From Thuidium tamariscinum (lineage: Eukaryota; Streptophyta; Bryopsida; Hypnales; Thuidiaceae): DNA of 64,000 nucleotides. Shown one piece after another: positions 60,103-64,000 of the stretch (position 1 is the first letter of the stretch; every line of letters starts with the position of its first letter). The stretch spans positions 51,117,682 to 51,181,681 of the forward strand of contig OX344749.2 of assembly GCA_947034885.2 (NCBI GenBank), written 5' to 3'. A model generated the notes under the pieces. That model saw only the letters and a list, made by a program, of their open reading frames with translations. It was not told where the DNA came from and searched no databases. A program made the translations under genes and the position numbers.

Positions 60103-61110
60103 ACCCTAAGACTAACAAGCTAGTGACAAATTGGTTGTCAATAACCATTGATTAGAGGGCCATTGATTAGACTGCAATAATCTTCTATAGATTCAAATCT
60201 CCTCTAATGCTAAAGTCCATCTATTCTTGGGATGTGTGGATCTTAAGGACTTAATATCTCTTCATATGAGCTTGTGTACATTATTTCTTCTACTTTTATT
60301 TCCCCTTCCACTTTCTACAAGCACACCATTGTTGTTATTTTACTTGCATGTAGTCTCACTTTGAAAAAGAAAATCTTATTGTAATTTCAGGTTTTGTTAT
60401 TGTTGTGTAAGCCACTTTTGTTTCTCTTATACTATTATGTCTTAAGATCTTTGTATAACATTTAAAAGTGAAAAATTCTAAGTTGTTAATTGAAACACCT
60501 ACTTGTAGAAAAGATGGCTTTTGAATAGCAAAGAATATTGGTTGAGCATTGTATCCAAGTTTCATATTGGCACTAAATTGGTGTCAATGTAGGCCTTTGG
60601 CACCACACTTTGACATTGTTTATTGATGCCCACTAACCACCTTCTTCCTACTGAACTTAAATATGCATAAATTAGGTTTGCCTTTTGTTGCAATCCATTT
60701 TTGAACAAAGACGTACAAAACAATCATATGTGGCTATTAGAATTGGTTAAAAACAATTCTAAAAAATCATGCTAAAATTTCAAGGAAATTATTTTTTCAA
60801 ATCAAAATTACATGGAAAAAATACAAAATTTGATATAATACTTCTATATTTAATTCCTACCAAAATTGGGGGATTGTATACAACCCTCAAATCTCCTTCC
60901 ATCTTCCTTTGCCTTTGTTGCAAATAGAATTTTTCAAAGCTTTGCAAATCTAACCATCCAATTCTATCATTCATTTGCTTCTAAATTCAGCCCCCAAAAC
61001 CTTGGCTTTAAGAATTTTTGCCCCATATACAAACTTCAAATGATGTTTTCAAAATTATCCCCATCAATCTCATAGCACATATACACTTAATCAATGATGT
61101 TGTATGATAC
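60103..61110. other. AT-rich spacer downstream of the proteasome gene
   Basis: No second gene recognised. It presumably contains the 3' UTR of the minus-strand gene next to 61110. Confidence 0.5.
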
Positions 61111-63551
61111 TCAAGTCTCCATGTCAGTGGGGCCTTCAGCACCCACACCAATGCTACCTCTGCTAGAATTATCATGTCGATGGATCTCTGCATTGCGTCT
61201 CTCTTCCTCGATGTCAACCTTGGATTGTTGTTCATCTTTTCCACCCTCCAATGATTCAATATAATCTTGAAGGGACTTAGGATCAAGAATCATAAAAGGT
61301 TCTCCAATTCCCACAATAGCAACTCCGCAATTGGCACTACTAAGTTCTTCTTCTTGGAGAGACTCTTTGATAGCATAAAGAGCATTTTGAATCAACTCTT
61401 CTTTGGAACATTGCATAAATGTTTCATACTTACGTTCTAGGTAGGTCTTTGCGGCTTGGGAACGGGAACCAATAGCAAATGCTTGAAACTCAAAGTAGTT
61501 GCCAGATGGACAATTTTGATAAAGATGCGGCCCTCCTTCATCCAATCCTGCCACTAGAAGTCCTACTCCATAAGGTCGCTTCCATGAACGTTGTGTACAA
61601 ACCTACATGTCCCAACAATATACCCTCTATTAAAAAAATTGAAAAGATAATCTTTATTCAAATCTCCATAAGATAAAGGTTACAAAATTGTTAGGGACCT
61701 ACTTATCATTCATTGACATGTGTTCACAACAACCTTATCAATTCATAAAACTTGATTGTAACCTTTGATCATGAAGTTCTTTTGTATAATAAAATACCAT
61801 TTCTATTATTGAGTAAAACAATGACTTCACTTGTATCAAAAAAACTTGGTTGGAGTTTTTAGCAAGTAGAAAAAGGAAGTTTTTGGCTTTGAACATCTAT
61901 CGCTACTATTCTTTGAATGAGAATTGGTACCATCAACTATTGGTATTGCTTATAGTAGTTTAGATTTCTCACTTCAAATGGTTGTATTAAAATGTATATA
62001 CAAGAATAAACATTTGATCCAAAGAAATTTTGATTTTTTGAACTCCAAAGTAAAATTATGGTCTACCAATAAGCATATCATTTTACATGTGTAAAAATGC
62101 TTAAAGACTGTAAGATCATAAGTTAAAAAAGAAGACACTATTGACAATCATGTAGTAAAATTTCCAATTATTTCAAACATCATATTACAAGAATGCAATG
62201 AAATCCTAAAGAAGACCTCATTGCCATATGAAGGAACTATTTTTCTTGAATAGCTTAACGATGCAATCTTTGCTCTTTGTTGTTTTTACCATTAGGGTTG
62301 GATAGTTTGGTAGGCAAGTAGCTTGAACAAGTGCCTCTTTATATAAGTTGTGCCCTTGAATTTCATTGATAATTACTTTTTTGTCTATTCCTAAGGTTTG
62401 GTTGTTTTATTTGTTGATTTTTATGCAATGGATTGCCATTTGCTTTCAAAACAAAAACAAAAAATACCAAAGAAGATATTGCTTCAAAATCTCAAGTACA
62501 CAAAAGAGGCCAACCTACAATTTATTGGATGCTTGCACCAACAATTTACAAATGAAGTAGTGATTAAGTACTATGAAGAATTCTATAGTGTAAACCAAAT
62601 TTTTAAGAAAATATGAAAAAAACCTCACCAAGGAAGTAGTGCTCTATAAATTTCATGCTTATCTTGTTGACAATAATAGAATAGATTTTCCAATTATTTC
62701 AATTATCATATTATAAGGACAAGTGAAAACCTACAAAAGATATTGTATTGTATTCGAGTTTATTGTAAAATGTGTGCAAGGAGGGACCAAGAGCTAGAGC
62801 TTCAAGAAAAAGAGAGGACAAAACTCCTTCAAAGCATCCAATTGACTTGTTTTGATGTAGTTTGGTGCTATGTTTTTTTTTGTACAATATTCTTAGTTAA
62901 GCCTTCCCATAACACCCCTTTTTGCAAAGTGGAGTTCACTTTATGATCAACTCTTCTGGATTCGGAAACAATAAAGTTAATTGTAAGGTTTGTCTTAGGT
63001 TTGTGAATATGGGTGTTAAGGAAAGGATTAATAAAGAATAGTAGAAAAGAAATACAACACCAAACTTCACCAAACTCCACCAGACCTCAGTTTTGGTGCT
63101 CCAAGGAATTTCCTCATGCCTTTTTCCCAAATCCCTGCTCCTTGCATTCCGCACTCTTTGCAACTATCTCTACTCAAACCACAAAACTCAGTGTGCAAAC
63201 CTGTGCTTTATCGGCCACTTGGACCACCAATCGTCCCACCGGCAACGGCGACTCGTAAACGAAGTGGTGGTTGATGCACTCCGACCGCATGTAGCGCGAC
63301 AACACGCGCCCGTCTGCCGTCAATCCGGCCATGGCGATTCCGACGTGATCATCGATCTTGAACAGCTTCTTCTGATGCGCGGAAAGCTCCGAGGAGGCTT
63401 TGTTCACGGTGGCCAACACCACATGGGTCTTGGATCGCAAGCCAACGGCGGCGCTGCCCTGCTTCACGGCCTCCATGGCGTACTCCACTTGGTGCAGGCG
63501 TCCCGCGGGGCTCCATGTCGTCACGTCCGTGTCGTATTGGTTTCGAAACAT
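61111..63551 (-). CDS. PAF1: 20S proteasome subunit alpha type-1 (alpha-6, PAF type)
   Basis: Two exons, 63201-63551 (117 codons) and 61111-61602 (163 codons plus TGA), give 280 aa, close to the roughly 278 aa of plant PAF1. ATG 63551 opens [20 protein letters not shown], the N-terminal alpha signature ([20 protein letters not shown] follows). This segment forms the H0 gating helix and axial channel side of the outer ring. The second exon continues [20 protein letters not shown] and [20 protein letters not shown] and ends in an acidic, charged, variable tail, as usual for this subunit. Alpha subunits have no catalytic Thr; they assemble the ring and bind regulators. Exon 1 is much richer in G and C than exon 2. 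The intron (1598 bp) is phase 0. The symbol follows the plant family; orthologue number cannot be told. Confidence 0.97.
61603..63200 (-). other. Single intron of the proteasome gene with repeated borders
   Basis: The donor side reads CAG|GTTTGCACACT and the acceptor side TAG|GTTTGTACACA. Thus the first bases of the intron nearly copy the first bases of the next exon (AGGTTTGYACAC on both sides). ORFs inside are featureless. Confidence 0.8.
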
Positions 63552-63604
63552 GCCTCAATGTGAGTTGGGTAGGCCAAACCTGAGAGAGAGATCAACGAAG
63601 TCTG

Positions 63605-63782
63605 GCTTGCCAATTCAAATCAAGATCGATCGAGGTGCTACTTGGTCTACAATTGTTGATGAGTTTCTGAAGCAAGTTGTAATTATGGTAGCAGACTTGG
63701 CGACTCTTGTTTGTCAATTCAATTCGAGATGGAGCTAGGTGCTAATTTGTCTTCGATTGTTGATGAGTTTGGAAGCAAATTG
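63605..63782 (+). repeat. Tandem duplication upstream of the proteasome gene
   Basis: Units start near 63605 and 63706 (CAATTCAA, GAGGTGCTA..TTGTCT and GATTGTTGATGAGTTT). The period is about 101 bp with moderate divergence. Confidence 0.65.
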
Positions 63783-63879
63783 TGGCTTGGATTTAGTGGA
63801 TTGCGATGGTGATGGAGATGGCGATGGACGAGCTGCAATGCGACGACAATGCAGAGAGAGGAAGCTTCAAGGGAGATAA

Positions 63880-63990
63880 CTAATTAGTAACTTCTATTTT
63901 AGACCTAATTAGTGACTTGGTTCTTGGCCTGATTAGTAGCTTGTTCTCGAACTGGTTAGTAGCTTGAGTTTGTTCTCGGCCTGATTACTG
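63880..63990 (+). repeat. Minisatellite, about 24 bp period, in the proteasome upstream region
   Basis: Units beginning CTAATTAGTGACTT / CTGATTAGTAGCTT / CTGGTTAGTAGCTT start near 63881, 63905, 63929, 63952 and 63981. The array runs to the window edge. Confidence 0.7.
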
Positions 63991-64000
63991 GTAAGCTTTG

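Noticed and set aside
61008..61286. Minus-strand frame overlapping proteasome exon 2
   Set aside because: Shadow of the proteasome frame 61111-61602, which matches the PAF family.
63093..63563. 156-codon plus-strand ORF
   Set aside because: Antisense shadow of proteasome exon 1; its length reflects the high GC of that exon.

Overview
The window looks like nuclear DNA from a land plant. It has spliced genes with GT-AG introns, a chromodomain-type Ty3 retrotransposon remnant, a plant-type proteasome alpha subunit, a plant signal peptide peptidase-like protease with a PA domain, and a bHLH factor of the plant AMS/TDR kind. Gene density is low (three convincing genes in 64 kb), intergenic DNA is very AT-rich, and introns and spacers are full of old transposon debris. 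A gymnosperm or another large-genome non-flowering plant would fit, but nothing here fixes the species.

Layout. 1-1260: 3' end of a decayed Ty3/chromovirus element and its short 3' LTR. 2.2-3.05 kb: degenerate direct repeats. 3.3-6.14 kb (+): a four-exon bHLH gene with a TATA box and a probable 5'UTR intron. 7-33 kb: no gene, but many short inverted-repeat (MITE-like) elements, some nested, plus a tandem array of about 220 bp units at 26.85-27.76 kb. 33.03-41.66 kb (-): a complete 14-exon signal peptide peptidase-like gene, 556 aa, whose exons all join in phase. A possible divergent first exon starts only 186 bp away on the + strand. 42-61 kb: transposon debris again, including a possible 4.8 kb TTAA-flanked element with a broken ORF, and a GC-richer block with 96 bp tandem repeats at 56.4-56.7 kb. 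61.1-63.55 kb (-): a two-exon proteasome alpha-1 type subunit gene, with repeats upstream of its start.

The genes show no sign of acting together: one is a transcription factor, one an intramembrane aspartyl protease and one a 20S proteasome subunit. The most unusual signal is in the non-coding part. Two families of non-autonomous elements begin TTAACCC and end GGGTTAA, with TTAA at both ends of most copies. One family is about 205-250 bp and the other about 820-1225 bp. This end structure is the hallmark of piggyBac-type transposons, which to my knowledge are not a normal part of land-plant genomes. CACTA-type MITEs with 3 bp target duplications, and a TAAGGTAG-ended family, are also present in several copies. 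All exon boundaries and repeat ends were read by eye, so positions at degenerate ends may be off by a few bases.
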